DNA of 64,000 bases. Origin: CBDIHH01 sp965279095 (GTDB lineage Bacteria > Pseudomonadota > Alphaproteobacteria > Caulobacterales > Caulobacteraceae). A program made the position numbers and the translations under genes. The stretch lies in contig CBDIHH010000001.1 of assembly GCA_965279095.1 (NCBI GenBank), forward strand, positions 66,913-130,912. The letters are read 5' to 3'. Positions 44,118-52,392 of this stretch are shown in pieces. Positions within the stretch are counted from its first letter, which is position 1; every line of letters begins with the position of its first letter. A model generated the notes under the pieces. The model was not told the origin of the DNA, did no database searches, and saw only the letters and a list, made by a program, of their open reading frames with translations.

Positions 44118-45371
44118 TCATCGGGCGGGTCCGATCCCGCCGCCGAGCCGCACGATTCCGGCCTGGGCGCTGACCCGCTCGACGGATGCGGCGATGCCTT
44201 GCTCGCGGGCTTCGGCCAGCGACCGGCGCGTCGCCGTCAGTTCAGCCAGCGACACCCGCCCGGCCTCATAGCCGATGCGGGCCAACCGGTAGGCTTCCAG
44301 GGCGGTGCGGTCGGCCGCCTGCGAGGCCTCGAGCCGGCTCTCGGACGCGACAATTCGCGCGGCGCCAGATCGGACAGCCGCCTCCGCCTGAAACCGCGCG
44401 GCCGCCAGGCGCGCCTCCGCAGCAGCCACATCGGCGCGGGCGGCGTCCGCGGCGCCGCGATTTCGGTCGAAGAGGGGCAGGGGCACGGAGACGCCCGCCA
44501 CAAGGGCTGACGAGTCGTCCTGCGCGAACCGCCGCATGCCTATGGACAGGGTCACATCCGGGATGGACCGGCGACGCTCCGCCTCGAGCCGCCGCGCCGC
44601 GGCGTCTCGCTCGGCCGCCGCGGCCACCGCGGCGAGGGCGGCGTTGGCCATCAGCTCGGTCCCAGGGGCCGAGCCGACCCCGACGTCGAGCAGGCTGGCG
44701 GGAACCGAGGTGAAGGGGACGGGGGCGCCGGCGAGGGCTGTCAGGTTCGCCAAGGTGGTGGCGCGCGCGGCCTGCGCCTCGTCCACGCCGGCCCGGGCCG
44801 ATTGCACGGCGCCCTGGGCCTGGAGTCGCCGCAGGTCCGCTTCCCGGCCCTCTCGCACCAGCGCCGTGGCGATGCGGGCGTCCGCCTCGGCGAGGCTGAG
44901 GGTCTCGCGGGCGAGGGCGAGTCGGCGCTCCGCCGCTTCAGCCTCCGCATAGGCGAGAGTCAGGTCGAAGGCGTAGTCGGCCCGCGCCTGCCGTTCCCTG
45001 GCCGAGGCGGCGTCGACGTCGGCCCGCCCCGCAGCGGCCCTGGCCGAGCGCTTGCCGCCAAGCTCAAGGGTCTGAGCCAAGGATAGGGTGGTCTCGCTCA
45101 GACCGGAGCCGCGGTAGGGCCCGGAGCCGGCAACGTTCTCGACCTCCAGACCGAGGGTCGGATTGGGCCATGTCCGTGCCTGTCGGGCCAGGCCCTGGGC
45201 GCGGGCGACGCCGGCGCGGGCCTCGGCCAGACGAGGGGCTGTCGACTGGCTCTGCGCAAGAAGGTCAGGGAGGGGCGGGGCGGGATCGGCCGCAACTCCG
45301 GCGGGGGTGGCCATGGCGCCAAGCCACAGACAGGCGGCAGCCAGGGGCCGCCGCGAATATAATGAAGGCAT
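44118..45371 (-). CDS. czcC: Outer-membrane factor of metal efflux system (CzcC/TolC family)
   Basis: A 417-residue TolC-fold outer-membrane channel. A signal peptide ends near residue 28 (AGVAADPAPP); the mature part has the duplicated OEP domains with heptad-rich helices, e.g. ARAGVARAQGLARQARTWPNP with the conserved WPNP and ETTLSLAQTLELGGKR, a CzcC marker. It is the second gene of the leftward czc operon, 48 bp after the CzcI-like gene and 106 bp before czcB. Confidence 0.9.
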   Translation of the reverse strand: MPSLYSRRPLAAACLWLGAMATPAGVAADPAPPLPDLLAQSQSTAPRLAEARAGVARAQGLARQARTWPNPTLGLEVENVAGSGPYRGSGLSETTLSLAQTLELGGKRSARAAAGRADVDAASARERQARADYAFDLTLAYAEAEAAERRLALARETLSLAEADARIATALVREGREADLRRLQAQGAVQSARAGVDEAQAARATTLANLTALAGAPVPFTSVPASLLDVGVGSAPGTELMANAALAAVAAAAERDAAARRLEAERRRSIPDVTLSIGMRRFAQDDSSALVAGVSVPLPLFDRNRGAADAARADVAAAEARLAAARFQAEAAVRSGAARIVASESRLEASQAADRTALEAYRLARIGYEAGRVSLAELTATRRSLAEAREQGIAASVERVSAQAGIVRLGGGIGPAR

Positions 45372-45419
45372 GAGTCCTCTCGCGGTTGACGGCAGGCGCG
45401 CGCTAGGCGCGGCAGACCG

Positions 45420-45773
45420 TCAGATGCGAGGGGGGCGTTTCAGACCGAACGTCGGATCGGAATACAGAAGCCGATCCTCGGCGGTGGTCCGCTCGATCGG
45501 CGAGATGGCGGGGATAAGGGCCGCCGCGGCCATGGGCGGCGCGAAGGCCACCACATGATGGCAGTGGCCGTGGACGCACGGCCCCTCGGCGTCATGGTCA
45601 TCGGCGGGCGCGTCGGGGGCTGTGAAGCTATCTTGGCTCAGCGCGGCGGCCACGGCCCCGCCCTCCTCATGGCAGAGGAGAGACTCCAGGCTCGGGCCGA
45701 GGCTGACGAAGGTGATCACCAGCGCGAAGAGCGCCGTGCTGATCAGCTTCCGCCACGTCCCGAGATTGGCCAT
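45420..45773 (-). CDS. CzcI-like small periplasmic metal-binding protein
   Basis: A 117-residue protein with an N-terminal hydrophobic segment (about residues 10-30; signal or anchor) and a Cys/His cluster GPCVHGHCHH in the middle, with another His/Cys in LLCHEEGG and an acidic DDHDAEG stretch. Size, position at the head of czcCBA and the Cys/His content resemble CzcI/DUF2946-type proteins that accompany such pumps. Function in metal sensing or chaperoning is inference. Confidence 0.6.
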   Translation of the reverse strand: MANLGTWRKLISTALFALVITFVSLGPSLESLLCHEEGGAVAAALSQDSFTAPDAPADDHDAEGPCVHGHCHHVVAFAPPMAAAALIPAISPIERTTAEDRLLYSDPTFGLKRPPRI

Positions 45774-45812
45774 GCCTCGGGCTATAGCCCGGCCGGTCGG
45801 GGGAGGGAATAC

Positions 45813-45825
45813 GTTACAAAGTTAC
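45813..45825. promoter_or_regulatory. Direct repeat GTTAC-AAA-GTTAC before the czc operon
   Basis: Two GTTAC units separated by AAA, 40 bp ahead of the CzcI-like ATG. OmpR-family metal response regulators bind direct repeats of comparable length, but no such regulator is encoded nearby. Weak. Confidence 0.3.
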
Positions 45826-45901
45826 GCAGGGACGGAGCCCTCGGCCGGCGGCCGATCCGGTGGCCGGGTCGTCGCGAGACCGGCGGGGATAGTCTCCGCC
45901 G

Positions 45902-46993
45902 CTATGGTATGGCCGCATACTCTTGCCACCCCGCAACCGAATGGCCCCCGAACACCATGCGGCGGATGGCCGGCGACGCCAGCGCGCCGCTGAAGCTTGG
46001 GGCCGACGCGCTCGCCGTGTCCAGGCGGCCCATCTGCTGGTCGCTGAGCAGGATTTGCGTGGCGGCGATATTGGCCTCGAGCTGCTCAGCGGTTCGCGCG
46101 CCCACGAGGGTCGTGGTGACCCCGGGGCGGGCCATGACCCAGGCCAGCGCGACCTGGGCGACCGGACGCTCCAGTTCGGCGGCGACAGACCTGAGCTCAT
46201 CCAGAACGACCCAGTTGCGGTCGGAGAACTTGCTGTCGCCAAAGGGGTTGGGGCCGCTGAGCCGACCGGCATCCCGCGGCTCGTTCCGGTGGTATTTTCC
46301 GGTGAGAAAGCCGCCGGCCAGAGGGCTCCAGGGCATCACGCCCATGCCGGCCTCGCGGGCGGCGGGAAAATGCTCGCCCTCCACGTCGCGGGCGACGAGC
46401 GAATATTCCACCTGGATGGCGATCGGTCCCGGAACGCGGCGTTCGGAGGCGATGGTCGCGGCCTTCATCGCCACCCAGGCCGGCATGTCCGACAGGGCGT
46501 AGTGGCGGATCTTGCCGGCGCGAACCAGATCGCCCAGCGTCTGGACGATCTCCTCGATCGGGGTGACCCCGTCCCAGATATGCATCCAGTACAAGTCGAT
46601 GTAGTCGGTCCCCAGACGTTTCAGCGAGGCGTCCAACGCGCGGTGGATATTCTTGGCGCCGGCCCCGCCGGCGTTGGGGTTGCCGCCGCCGGCCTGGGTG
46701 GCGGTCAGGGGGCTGGCCGACCCGTTGAAGCCGAACTTGGTCGCCAGCACGATATCGTCGCGCGACCCCGTTTCCTTGATGAACCGGCCCACCAGCCGTT
46801 CGCTCTCGCCGTCCGAATAGATGTCGGCGGTGTCCACAAAATTGCCGCCCGCCGAGCGGTAGGCCTCGAAGATGTCCCGGGCGGTCGCCTCGTCCGCGCC
46901 CCAGGGGCCGGAGCCGAACGTCATCGCGCCCAGGGCCAGGGGGCTCACCACGAGCCCGGAGCGTCCCAGGGTTCGAAAGGCGGTCAAGGACAT
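45902..46993 (-). CDS. Aldo/keto reductase
   Basis: A 363-residue NAD(P)H-dependent (beta/alpha)8-barrel oxidoreductase. The tetrad is present: Asp54 and Tyr59 in NFVDTADIYS, Lys86 in LATKFGF, and His138 in LYWMHIWDG. GMGVMPWSPLAGGFLTGKY and cofactor-binding TTLVGARTAEQLEAN are typical of the AKR11/12-like (YghZ/Tas) groups. Start ATG 46993. It is divergently transcribed from a TetR gene, separated by 82 bp that hold two matching operators. Confidence 0.94.
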   Translation of the reverse strand: MSLTAFRTLGRSGLVVSPLALGAMTFGSGPWGADEATARDIFEAYRSAGGNFVDTADIYSDGESERLVGRFIKETGSRDDIVLATKFGFNGSASPLTATQAGGGNPNAGGAGAKNIHRALDASLKRLGTDYIDLYWMHIWDGVTPIEEIVQTLGDLVRAGKIRHYALSDMPAWVAMKAATIASERRVPGPIAIQVEYSLVARDVEGEHFPAAREAGMGVMPWSPLAGGFLTGKYHRNEPRDAGRLSGPNPFGDSKFSDRNWVVLDELRSVAAELERPVAQVALAWVMARPGVTTTLVGARTAEQLEANIAATQILLSDQQMGRLDTASASAPSFSGALASPAIRRMVFGGHSVAGWQEYAAIP

Positions 46994-47003
46994 GAGGCTT
47001 CAC

Positions 47004-47025
47004 TTTCATAGCGATTGCTATGAAA
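47004..47025. promoter_or_regulatory. Operator palindrome 1 of the AKR/TetR divergon
   Basis: Perfect inverted repeat TTTCATAG-CGATTG-CTATGAAA, 10 bp upstream of the aldo/keto reductase ATG. A second similar site is at 47060-47081. The pair is the likely target of the TetR regulator. Confidence 0.7.
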
Positions 47026-47059
47026 AGCCATGGTCCCCTTGCGCCAGCGCGTCAAGCTA

Positions 47060-47081
47060 TTCCATAGTGATCCCTATGAAT
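47060..47081. promoter_or_regulatory. Operator palindrome 2, overlapping the TetR start codon
   Basis: Inverted repeat TTCCATAG-TGATCC-CTATGAAT with the same CATAG-N6-CTATG core as site 1. It covers the ATG (47076-47078) of the tetR gene, suggesting autorepression. The centres of the two sites are 56 bp apart. Confidence 0.7.
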
Positions 47082-47705
47082 TCAGGTTCCGCCCCATCTC
47101 CCCGTCGTCCGGGGCGCCCGCTCTCGTTCGACCGGGACGCGGCCCTGCGCAGGGCGATGCTGACCTTTTGGCGTCACGGCTACGAGACCACCTCCGTGGC
47201 CGACCTGACGGCCGCCATGGGCGTGACTGCGCCCAGCCTCTACGCCGCCTTTGGCGACAAGAAGCGGTTGTTCCTGGAAGCGGTGAGCCTCTACGCCGGC
47301 GATCCGGACGTCATGGCGCGGGCCATCGACAGCGCCCCCAGCGCCCTGGACGCCGCCCGCGACCTGATGGTCGCCGCCGCTGACGGCTATACCGGTGAGG
47401 ACACCCCTAGGGGCTGCCTGCTCGCCAGCGCGACGGCCAGCGGGTCGGCGGCTTCGGCAGATGTGCAGGACGCTGTCGCCGACATCCGCCGTGGCCTGCA
47501 GGGTCGCCTTGAGGCGCGCATCCAGCGCGACATCAGCGACGGCGCCCTGCCTTCCACGACCCATCCGGCCGCACTCGCTGGCCTTGTGATCGCCGTCATC
47601 CAGGGCATGTCCGTGCTGGCGCGGGATGGCGTCGGCCGCGCCGCTCTTCTGGCGACGGTTCACGCCGCCCTGCGCGCCTGGCCGGAGCGTCCGCCGCAGA
47701 CCTGA
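47076..47705 (+). CDS. TetR-family transcriptional regulator
   Basis: A 209-residue repressor. The N-terminal HTH is clear: PGRPLSFDRDAALRRAMLTF, HGYETTSVADLTAAMGV, APSLYAAFGDKKRLFLEAV. The C-terminal ligand domain is typical of the YcdC/AcrR-like C-domain with GCLLASATASG. Start ATG 47076 lies within operator site 2; a longer frame up to 46872 would overlap the AKR gene and has no HTH-family support. Controls the divergent aldo/keto reductase and itself, most likely in response to an electrophile. Confidence 0.92.
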   Translation: MNSGSAPSPRRPGRPLSFDRDAALRRAMLTFWRHGYETTSVADLTAAMGVTAPSLYAAFGDKKRLFLEAVSLYAGDPDVMARAIDSAPSALDAARDLMVAAADGYTGEDTPRGCLLASATASGSAASADVQDAVADIRRGLQGRLEARIQRDISDGALPSTTHPAALAGLVIAVIQGMSVLARDGVGRAALLATVHAALRAWPERPPQT

Positions 47706-47710
47706 AGTCC

Positions 47711-48838
47711 CTAGCGCCCCGCCCCGTCGAACCGGCTGCGGGGGATGTGGGTGATCCGACAGGCGAGGTCGGCCTCGCCCGAGGCGACGATGTAGTGGTC
47801 GTCGGCCGCGGCCATGCCGGTGGTGAACACCACCCCGTCCAGATACATCTGCCCGGCGATCGGCGCCGTCAGATCGGCGTTCGGCTCCAGCAGGGCCGCG
47901 CCGTCCTCCTGGCGCAGGATCACCCATGGGTCTTCCAGGTCCAGCAGGGCCCAGAAGGTGCGGTAGACGCCCACGGCGCCGCGCGCCTCCACCCCGTGAT
48001 AAAGCGTTAGCCAGCCGGCCTCGGTGCGGATGGGCGGGGTCCCGCCGCCGATCCTCTGGGTAAGGGGTCGTCCCCGGCGGGGCCGGATGCCCGGCTGGTC
48101 CAGGGGCTTCCAGTGCAGGGCGTCGGGGGATGTGGCCAGGTTGATCGAGGGGCCGGCCACATAGGGGCTGTCCGGCGGATAGGCGAAATAGGCGTCGCCG
48201 AGGGGGCGGGTGAGGGCGAGGAAGCGGCCTCCCACCTGGCCCTCGAACAGTAGCATGTCCTTGTTCTGATGATCGAGGATGATCCCCTGGAGGGCGTAGT
48301 CCAGCCCATTGTCCGAGACGTAAAGGGTGGTGCACTGGCGCTGGGCGCTCACCGAACAGGTGGTCATGTACCAGCGGTCGCCGATGCGGCTGATGCGGGG
48401 GTCCTCGACGCCGCCGTCCTGGAAGGCAGCCTCGGGGGCGATCACCTTGTCGTAGTGAACCTGGCGCACCTCAAGCCCGTCCGGCGACAGCTGCACCGGC
48501 AGCAGCCAGGACAGGGAGGTCAGCCCCAGGGGCCTGAACGGCGCCTCGGTGAGCCGGAACACCCGCGGATCGGAGGTGTCGGCCTGGGCCGCGGGATAGG
48601 CGCTGAGACGATAGCCCCCCGCTTCCCAACGGATGGCGCGGATCTCGCCCCCTATCTCCGGCTGGCGCAGGGCCTCCGCCACCCGCACCATCAGCAGCAG
48701 GTCGCCGCTCGTCAGGCGGGTCAGGCCGGGGTTGAACGCGCCCAGGACGAAGGTGTCCGCGCAAAGGCCTCGCAGGGGCGACCGTGACAGGTCGACATCA
48801 TCCGGGGTGAAGACCAGCCGGTCGATAGGATAGCTCAT
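47711..48838 (-). CDS. Glycoside hydrolase family 130-type protein
   Basis: A 375-residue five-bladed beta-propeller enzyme of the GH130 group (mannoside phosphorylases and beta-1,2-mannosidases). Key segments are FNPGLTRL with TSGDLLLMVRVAE, GVEDPRISRIGDRWYMTTCSVS, and GGGTPPIRTEAGWLTLYHGV. The catalytic Asp/Glu assignment needs alignment. It has no signal peptide, so acts in the cytoplasm, favouring a phosphorylase or a glycan-recycling role. Convergent with the TetR gene (5 bp between stops). Confidence 0.85.
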   Translation of the reverse strand: MSYPIDRLVFTPDDVDLSRSPLRGLCADTFVLGAFNPGLTRLTSGDLLLMVRVAEALRQPEIGGEIRAIRWEAGGYRLSAYPAAQADTSDPRVFRLTEAPFRPLGLTSLSWLLPVQLSPDGLEVRQVHYDKVIAPEAAFQDGGVEDPRISRIGDRWYMTTCSVSAQRQCTTLYVSDNGLDYALQGIILDHQNKDMLLFEGQVGGRFLALTRPLGDAYFAYPPDSPYVAGPSINLATSPDALHWKPLDQPGIRPRRGRPLTQRIGGGTPPIRTEAGWLTLYHGVEARGAVGVYRTFWALLDLEDPWVILRQEDGAALLEPNADLTAPIAGQMYLDGVVFTTGMAAADDHYIVASGEADLACRITHIPRSRFDGAGR

Positions 48839-48912
48839 GCCGGGCCCCCGCTGCTGTCGATCAGAGGCCTCGGTCTAGCATCGGCGGCCCGCCCGGTCCC
48901 GGCCCCCGCGCG

Positions 48913-49500
48913 CTAGCCCAGCCGCGCGGAGTCCATGATGGCGATCACCTCGGGCAGGTGGGCCGCGTAGTAGTGCTCGGTGGGGGCCAGGTACAGGATC
49001 AGGTAGAGCTTGCCGCCGCGCTCGGCCAGGGCGGCCTTGCCCGATATGTCGAGCCCGTCCTTGGTCTTGGCGGTCAGATCGATCCTGAGGCCCTCGCCCC
49101 CGGCGAAGGGGGCCGGGGCGATGGTTCCCGTCTCCACCCGCTGGTAGTCCAGGGCGGCGACGCTGTCGGTGACGAACTCCACCAGTTCGGTGGGCGACAT
49201 GCCCGCGCGATAGGTCGGGGTCGGCTGCTCCTTGACCACCGGCTTGACCAGGGACTGGCCGGGGGCCAGGCCGTCTGTCAGGTAGAGGCGGTTGAGCAGG
49301 GGGCCGTCGAGCGACAGGAACCGTACGTTGGCGGGGCGGGTCGGGGTGATGACGCCCAGGTCGTTCCAGGCGCTCCCCAGGGTGACCGCATAGCCGGCGC
49401 CGACCGTGTAGGCGCCGGCAGGGGCGGCGGTGATGGCGACGCAGCCGGTGGTCGTCAGCGCCAGGGCAAGCGCCACGGCGGCGCCCAGGGACTTCTTCAT
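48913..49500 (-). CDS. Lipoprotein, hypothetical
   Basis: A 195-residue predicted lipoprotein: N-terminal MKKSLGAAVALALALTTTGC has a charged n-region, a hydrophobic core and a TTGC lipobox (Cys20). The mature part has an alpha/beta character (YLILYLAPTEHYYAAHLPE near the end) and no recognised domain. ATG 49500 overlaps the stop of the M48 protease gene (ATGA). Membership in the protease operon suggests envelope quality control, but that is inference. Confidence 0.75.
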   Translation of the reverse strand: MKKSLGAAVALALALTTTGCVAITAAPAGAYTVGAGYAVTLGSAWNDLGVITPTRPANVRFLSLDGPLLNRLYLTDGLAPGQSLVKPVVKEQPTPTYRAGMSPTELVEFVTDSVAALDYQRVETGTIAPAPFAGGEGLRIDLTAKTKDGLDISGKAALAERGGKLYLILYLAPTEHYYAAHLPEVIAIMDSARLG

Positions 49501-50768
49501 GTGCCGGAATCTCCATCGAGTTTCTTGAGCGTGGCTTCCACCAGCCAGCGGTCGTTGGCGCCCGTCGCGCGGGCCAGATAGGTCTGGTAGGCGGTCCGGG
49601 CGGCGGCCTTGTCGCCGGCCTGGGCCTGCAGGTCGCCCAGGTTGCGCCACAGGGCGACCGGGACGTCGGGATAGGCGGCGGCGGCAAGGTAGGCGGCGCG
49701 GGCCTGGTCGAGGTCGGTGGGGCCCCGCCGCAGGCGCAGGCATTCCCCCCGATAGAAGCCCAGCAGGCCCAGGTCCTCGCCGTCCGCGCCGAGCCGGTCG
49801 AGCAGATAGAGGGTCTGACCATAGTCGCGGCGGCGAAGGTCGTCCTTGAGCCAGACGCCGAGGAACGGGCGGATCATGGCGCGATAGGCCTTGCGATCCT
49901 GGGCCTGGCCCTTGGGGGCCGCCGCCGCCAGGTCGTCGAGGGCCTTCACCCGCTCGGCGGTGATCGGATGGGTGGCGAAGACGCTGGCCCGGGTCGCCTG
50001 GCCGCGGACCTTGGGAAAGTCGGACGCGGCCGTCTCGGCCATGTCGCGCCGCCAGAACTCGCTGGCGGCCGCCGGATCATAGCCGGCCGCGGCCGCGCGC
50101 GTCAGGCCCAGCTGGTCGGCCTGGAACTCTTCCTGGCGGTCGTAGCTGAACATGCCGGCCACCGCGCCCAGGTAGATCAGGTCGTTGATCGAGCCGGCGG
50201 CGCGCATGATGTCGTTGGTCTGCTGGGACCCGCCGGCCCCGCCGGCGGGCGCGCTCGAGGCGGCCACGCCAATGGCCACCGCGCCGACCGCCATCTGCAG
50301 CATCATGGCGGCGTTGCCGCGGCTCTTCATGTTGCGCCAGCTGGCGAGGCTGTGGTTCTCGGCGAAGTGGCTGATCTCATGGCCCAGGACAAAGGCCAGC
50401 TGATCCTCGCTCTGGGCGCGCAGCAACAGTCCGGACCAGACTTCCATGTAGCCGTTGGGGGCCATGGAGGCGTTCACGAACGGCCGGTCCATGACGTAGA
50501 TGCGGATCTCGCCGCAGTATTCCGGCGCCAGCTTACAGGCGACGCGCTTGATCTGCTGGTTGAGGGCCGGATCGGGATTCAGTTCCGCCGAGTCCCTGGC
50601 GTCCAGCTCGGCCTTGTCGACCTTCTGCCACAGCCCGCCCTCGTCGGTGTTGGGGTCCGGGCGCAGGTTGGCCGGCCGGGGCCCGGCCCAGGCGGGCGGG
50701 GCGATCAACAACAGGCCGACGGCGGCCCCGGCGGCCAGCCGTCCCAGCCCCCGGACGCGCGCGCCCAT
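49497..50768 (-). CDS. M48-family metalloprotease with C-terminal TPR-like region
   Basis: A 423-residue secreted Zn protease resembling BepA/LoiP-type envelope proteases. Signal peptide ends near residue 28 (PPAWA-GPRP). The zinc motif is HEISH at 130-134, with the third ligand in QEEFQADQLG (about residue 213-216). After ATHPITAERVKAL a helical C-terminal part (about 330-420) contains TPR-like sequence (WRNLGDLQAQAGDKAAARTA). It sits between two lipoprotein genes with 1-bp and 4-bp overlaps, so the three are co-translated. Likely monitors outer-membrane protein folding. Confidence 0.9.
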   Translation of the reverse strand: MGARVRGLGRLAAGAAVGLLLIAPPAWAGPRPANLRPDPNTDEGGLWQKVDKAELDARDSAELNPDPALNQQIKRVACKLAPEYCGEIRIYVMDRPFVNASMAPNGYMEVWSGLLLRAQSEDQLAFVLGHEISHFAENHSLASWRNMKSRGNAAMMLQMAVGAVAIGVAASSAPAGGAGGSQQTNDIMRAAGSINDLIYLGAVAGMFSYDRQEEFQADQLGLTRAAAAGYDPAAASEFWRRDMAETAASDFPKVRGQATRASVFATHPITAERVKALDDLAAAAPKGQAQDRKAYRAMIRPFLGVWLKDDLRRRDYGQTLYLLDRLGADGEDLGLLGFYRGECLRLRRGPTDLDQARAAYLAAAAYPDVPVALWRNLGDLQAQAGDKAAARTAYQTYLARATGANDRWLVEATLKKLDGDSGT

Positions 50769-51457
50769 CAGAGGGGCGCGTTCTTCAGGACGGCGGCGAC
50801 CAGGTTGGCGGCGCCCTCGGGGGTGCGCATGTCGGCGTCCGGGCTGGCGATGGCCGCGTTGAACCAGACGACCCGCCCGGTCTTTAGGTCGACCAGCGAT
50901 GAGAACATCTGCTGCCCGCCCATCGGCACGCTGACGCCGAAGATGGCGCCGGCGACCATCATCGCCTTGCGGCCGCCGCTCGAATAGGACCCGCGCGCAT
51001 AGGTGAACAGGGCGTAGTCGGCGTCATAGGCCTTGCCGAGGGCCTGCGCCCCTTCGCCGAGCGTCCAGTTGAACGTGCCCTTCTTGGTCGGCAGCGGCAG
51101 GACCCCCAGGTCGAAGATCTGGATCGACTGTCCGACCGCGGCATGCAGGCGCATCAGCTGGCCCAGCTGTCCCTGGCGCACGGTGGCGGGGTCCAGTTCG
51201 CTGAACACGTGCTGGCGTCCCTGGGTGGCCGACTTCAGCTGGGCCGCCACATTGGCGCGGCCCTGGTCGGTCCAGTCGCCCCGGGGCTCCTGCAGGCCCG
51301 ACGCCGTCAGGATGCTCAGTTCGACATCCGGCTTGATCAGCAGGACCCGGGCGCCGGCCGCGGGGGGCGGCGCGGCCTTGTCGGCCAGCCGGGTGGTCGT
51401 CGCCGTCGCGCAGGCGCTCAGCAGCAGGCAAGCCGCCGCGATCAACAGATGTCGCAT
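50768..51457 (-). CDS. Lipoprotein, hypothetical (first gene of the M48 operon)
   Basis: A 229-residue predicted lipoprotein with lipobox LLSAC (MRHLLIAAACLLLSAC). I start at ATG 51457, with GGGGGGA just upstream; a TTG at 51469 would add four residues. The mature region has VLLIKPDVELSILTASG and ALFTYARGSYSSGGRKAMM, reminiscent of lipoproteins with a periplasmic beta-sheet domain, but I assign no family. Its stop overlaps the protease ATG (TGATG). Confidence 0.75.
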   Translation of the reverse strand: MRHLLIAAACLLLSACATATTTRLADKAAPPPAAGARVLLIKPDVELSILTASGLQEPRGDWTDQGRANVAAQLKSATQGRQHVFSELDPATVRQGQLGQLMRLHAAVGQSIQIFDLGVLPLPTKKGTFNWTLGEGAQALGKAYDADYALFTYARGSYSSGGRKAMMVAGAIFGVSVPMGGQQMFSSLVDLKTGRVVWFNAAIASPDADMRTPEGAANLVAAVLKNAPL

Positions 51458-51563
51458 GTATCCCCCCAACTTCCGGCTGAGCCGGCCCCTAGGGACAGGC
51501 TATCGGCGAACCTTGGGGGCTGTCGATATCAAAGGGTGCCCAGGCAACAAAATAGTCGGCCCG

Positions 51564-52373
51564 TCAGGCGCCCACCTCTTCTGTGATGACGGTGAATTCG
51601 GTCAGGTAGTTCGCGCCGAAGCTTGTGGTGATGGCGACGTCGGTGGCGTCGCGGCCGATGGCCATCAGCAGCCGGCCGATGCGCGGCGTGTTGTGGCGGG
51701 CGTCGAAGGTGTGCCACTCGCCGCCGAGGTAGACCTGGAACCAGGCGCTGAAGTCCATCGGCGCGGGATTGTAGGGCATGCCGATGTCGCCGAGATAGCC
51801 AGTGCAGTAGCGGGCCGGGATGTTCACGCAGCGGCACAGGGTGATGGCGAGGTGGGCGAAGTCGCGGCACACCCCGCGCTGCTGGTCATGGGCGTCGAAG
51901 GCGGTCTTGGTGGGGCTGGCGTGCTCGTAGCCGAACAGCACCCGGTCATGGACGTAGTCGACGATGGCCTGCACCCGCGCCCAGCCCGGCTCGATGTGCG
52001 CGAACAGGGCCCAGGCGGTGTCGGCCAGGCGGTTGGTCTCGCAATAGCGGCTGCCCAGCAGGTAGATCAGGGCTTCGTCGGGCAATTCGTCGATGGGATG
52101 CTGGACGGCGTCGGCCACCACCGGGTCGGGCAGGCCGCTGTCGTGGATGTGGAAGTCGGCCGAGAAGGTGATGCGGCCGGCGGGCGCCACCAGACGGGTG
52201 CAGATGTTGCCGAAACCGTCGGCATAGTCGCGCAGGGGCACGGCGGGGTCGGTGATCATCAGCTGGCGGGTGGTCAGATCGCCCAGGCGCTCGGGGCGCA
52301 GGCTCAGCATCAGCACCATGGGCACGGGCGCGGGGCAGTCGTAGCTGATGCGGTAGCCGGCGCGGATCAGCAT
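51564..52373 (-). CDS. Transglutaminase-like protein (second of pair)
   Basis: A 269-residue cysteine peptidase-fold protein. The catalytic triad is readable as Cys169 (RGVCRDFAHLA), His221 (EWHTFDARH) and Asp224. The N-terminal roughly 120 residues form the beta-rich domain usual in bacterial transglutaminase-like proteins. No signal peptide. It is 19 bp downstream of a related gene, so the two are an operon. Likely an amidase or protease rather than a cross-linker. Confidence 0.9.
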   Translation of the reverse strand: MLIRAGYRISYDCPAPVPMVLMLSLRPERLGDLTTRQLMITDPAVPLRDYADGFGNICTRLVAPAGRITFSADFHIHDSGLPDPVVADAVQHPIDELPDEALIYLLGSRYCETNRLADTAWALFAHIEPGWARVQAIVDYVHDRVLFGYEHASPTKTAFDAHDQQRGVCRDFAHLAITLCRCVNIPARYCTGYLGDIGMPYNPAPMDFSAWFQVYLGGEWHTFDARHNTPRIGRLLMAIGRDATDVAITTSFGANYLTEFTVITEEVGA

Positions 52374-52392
52374 TCAGGTTCCCCTCGGACGA

